Assembly (NCBI GenBank): GCA_949127695.1
Contig: CASBQH010000467.1
Coordinates: forward strand, 1-6,692
From: Synechococcales cyanobacterium PMM_0073
GTDB lineage: Bacteria; Cyanobacteriota; Cyanobacteriia; Elainellales; Elainellaceae
Length of the DNA stretch: 6,692 bases
Direction: 5' to 3'
Made by a program: the position numbers and the translations under genes. Below are positions 6,173 through 6,692 of the stretch, one piece after another. Under the pieces are notes generated by a model. The model worked only from the letters and a program-made list of their open reading frames with translations. It was not told the DNA's origin and ran no database searches. Every line of letters starts with the position of its first letter. Positions within the stretch are counted from its first letter, which is position 1.

Positions 6173-6406
6173 CTAATCAGGCCGGTCTTCGGTGAATTGG
6201 TCGATTGCCTCGACGATTCCTTCGGAGTAGGGTTCTAGAACTGTTGCTGCGACATGCAGATCGGCCAGCGCCTGACTAAATTCTTCGGAGCTAGAGTCGG
6301 TAGACTGTAGAGTTTCGATGGCTCTGATGGCTTGCTCTAGCTGCGGGCGGTAGTCTGCAAGGTGACGGTTTAGACTGATCAACGACTTTTCAAATCTAGC
6401 AATCAT
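6173..6406 (-). CDS. Small helical protein of unknown function, 77 residues (copy 2)
   Basis: Paralogue of the gene at 5028-5261, with 72 of 77 residues identical. The differences are at 10, 28, 32, 39 and 76, all in or near helix surfaces and the central turn. The two-helix layout, the Ser/Asp-rich turn (35-40) and the acidic C-terminal end EDRPD are all kept. It overlaps the 64-residue gene upstream by 4 bases (6403-6406) and has the same GGAGG site 8 nt before its ATG. About 13 of the 18 base differences from copy 1 are silent, which suggests both copies are functional and under purifying selection. Its stop codon is followed by a second in-frame stop 8 codons later. Function unknown. Confidence 0.75.
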   Translation of the reverse strand: MIARFEKSLISLNRHLADYRPQLEQAIRAIETLQSTDSSSEEFSQALADLHVAATVLEPYSEGIVEAIDQFTEDRPD

Positions 6407-6597
6407 CGGCTGAGCCTCCGTTCAAGTTTGACAATTTGTTGACGACAGTTGAGGACTGTCTTTTCCCAATGCCGGATCAATCCCTGATCTTGCTCCGCTA
6501 TTGACTTACTGCGCTCATTGGCAAGTTTATCTAGATGTTCTTCGAGGGCGCGACGTTGGCCTTCTAACTGTTTACGATAGTCCTTATTCTTGGTCAT
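6403..6597 (-). CDS. Small coiled-coil protein of unknown function, 64 residues (copy 2)
   Basis: Paralogue of the gene at 5258-5452, with 56 of 64 residues identical. It keeps the MTKNKDYRKQLEG start, the two charged helices (about 5-30 and 35-63) and the RHWEKTVLNCRQQIVKLERRL end. Substitutions such as H15R, L42R and Q64R make this copy a little more basic. It is the first gene of the pair and is joined by ATGA overlap to the 77-residue gene. A weak AAGG adjoins the ATG. Spacer element C lies 75 bp upstream of the start. As with copy 1, the fold is probably an antiparallel coiled coil and the role is unknown. Partner of the 77-residue protein is the simplest inference. Confidence 0.75.
   Translation of the reverse strand: MTKNKDYRKQLEGQRRALEEHLDKLANERSKSIAEQDQGLIRHWEKTVLNCRQQIVKLERRLSR
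6415..6419 (-). promoter_or_regulatory. Internal Shine-Dalgarno GGAGG for the 77-residue gene (copy 2)
   Basis: GGAGG lies 8 nt before the overlapping ATG, inside the end of the 64-residue gene. Same position as in copy 1. Confidence 0.8.
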
Positions 6598-6639
6598 GCC
6601 TTGCTCATCAGCCGCTCTACTAATTTTCGCAGAATCTGG

Positions 6640-6692
6640 CTATCCATTGGTCAGGTCTTTCAACACCGCTCGCGTCATCGGATGATCCGACA
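6640..6692 (-). other. Possible 3' end of an upstream gene running off the window
   Basis: On the - strand the last 53 bases read SDHPMTRAVLKDLTNG and then a TAG stop (6640-6642). The same peptide recurs at copy A (SDHPTMQAVLKN), where an apparent 1-base deletion gives an earlier stop, and partly at copy B (SEHPVTRA). This may be the true C-terminus of a third gene of the repeated unit lying 43 bp upstream of the 64-residue gene. Only 16 codons are visible, so the family cannot be named. Confidence 0.35.
6672..6691 (-). repeat. Spacer element copy C
   Basis: Matches copy B at 18 of 20 and copy A at 17 of 20 bases. It contains a perfect palindrome TCGGAT-g-ATCCGA (6678-6690). It is cut by the window edge, so its full length is unknown. 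Confidence 0.65.

Larger units (their letters stand above)
6173..6691 (-). repeat. Duplicated unit, copy 2 (64/77 gene pair plus leader)
   Basis: Direct repeat of 5028-5545, about 90% identical in the genes and less so in the leader. The unit may continue beyond the right edge of the window, since similarity runs to the last bases. Confidence 0.85.

Noticed and set aside
4930..6692. Integron cassette array with attC sites
   Set aside because: No integrase gene is in view, and I found no paired RYYYAAC/GTTRRRY core sites. The resemblance is only in the alternating layout, and each unit holds two genes.
4930..6692. CRISPR array or insertion sequence
   Set aside because: The repeats are few, diverged and separated by coding genes of unequal length. 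No transposase or terminal inverted repeats are seen.

Overview
The window looks like chromosomal DNA of a moderately GC-rich, probably filamentous (Leptolyngbya-like) cyanobacterium. The evidence is a stand-alone glyQ, a class B penicillin-binding protein with a cyanobacterial-style arginine-rich tail, a DUF4336 protein of a type common in cyanobacteria, one complete HIP1 palindrome (GCGATCGC), and HicA/HicB and small coiled-coil genes typical of cyanobacterial accessory DNA. The genus is a guess from overall impression only.

The left two thirds (16-4922, + strand) is ordinary core sequence. glyQ (16-891) is followed by a 214-bp gap holding a good sigma70-type promoter (921-949). A likely operon comes next: a 160-residue single-pass membrane protein with a short coiled coil and FtsL-like topology (1106-1588), the septal transpeptidase FtsI (1652-3709), and a DUF4336 protein (3741-4922). 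The first two probably act together in septal peptidoglycan synthesis. The third is simply a close downstream neighbour.

The right third (about 4923-6692, - strand, convergent with the operon) is accessory DNA. It carries three small two-gene units, all pointing left and each joined by a 4-base ATGA stop/start overlap. In transcription order they are an unknown 64/77-residue pair (6403-6597 and 6173-6406), an antitoxin-first HicB/HicA toxin-antitoxin module (5816-6025 and 5577-5819), and a second copy of the 64/77 pair (5258-5452 and 5028-5261). The two 64/77 copies are about 88% and 94% identical in protein. Their DNA differences are mostly silent, so both seem to have been kept by selection.

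The most interesting structure is in the spacers. Related copies of one short element lie before, between and after these pairs, all in the same orientation: C at 6672-6691, B at 6091-6130, A at 5526-5565 and a truncated D at 4930-4952. The order is therefore C, pair, B, hicBA, A, pair, D. Copies C, B and A lie about 65-75 bp upstream of the first start codon of each pair. The element also reads as the 3' end of a coding sequence (consensus roughly EAGRAAELSDHP..RAVL). It may be the remnant of a third gene of the repeated unit, a shared control element, or a recombination site that allows pairs to be added or exchanged. The sequence alone does not decide between these.
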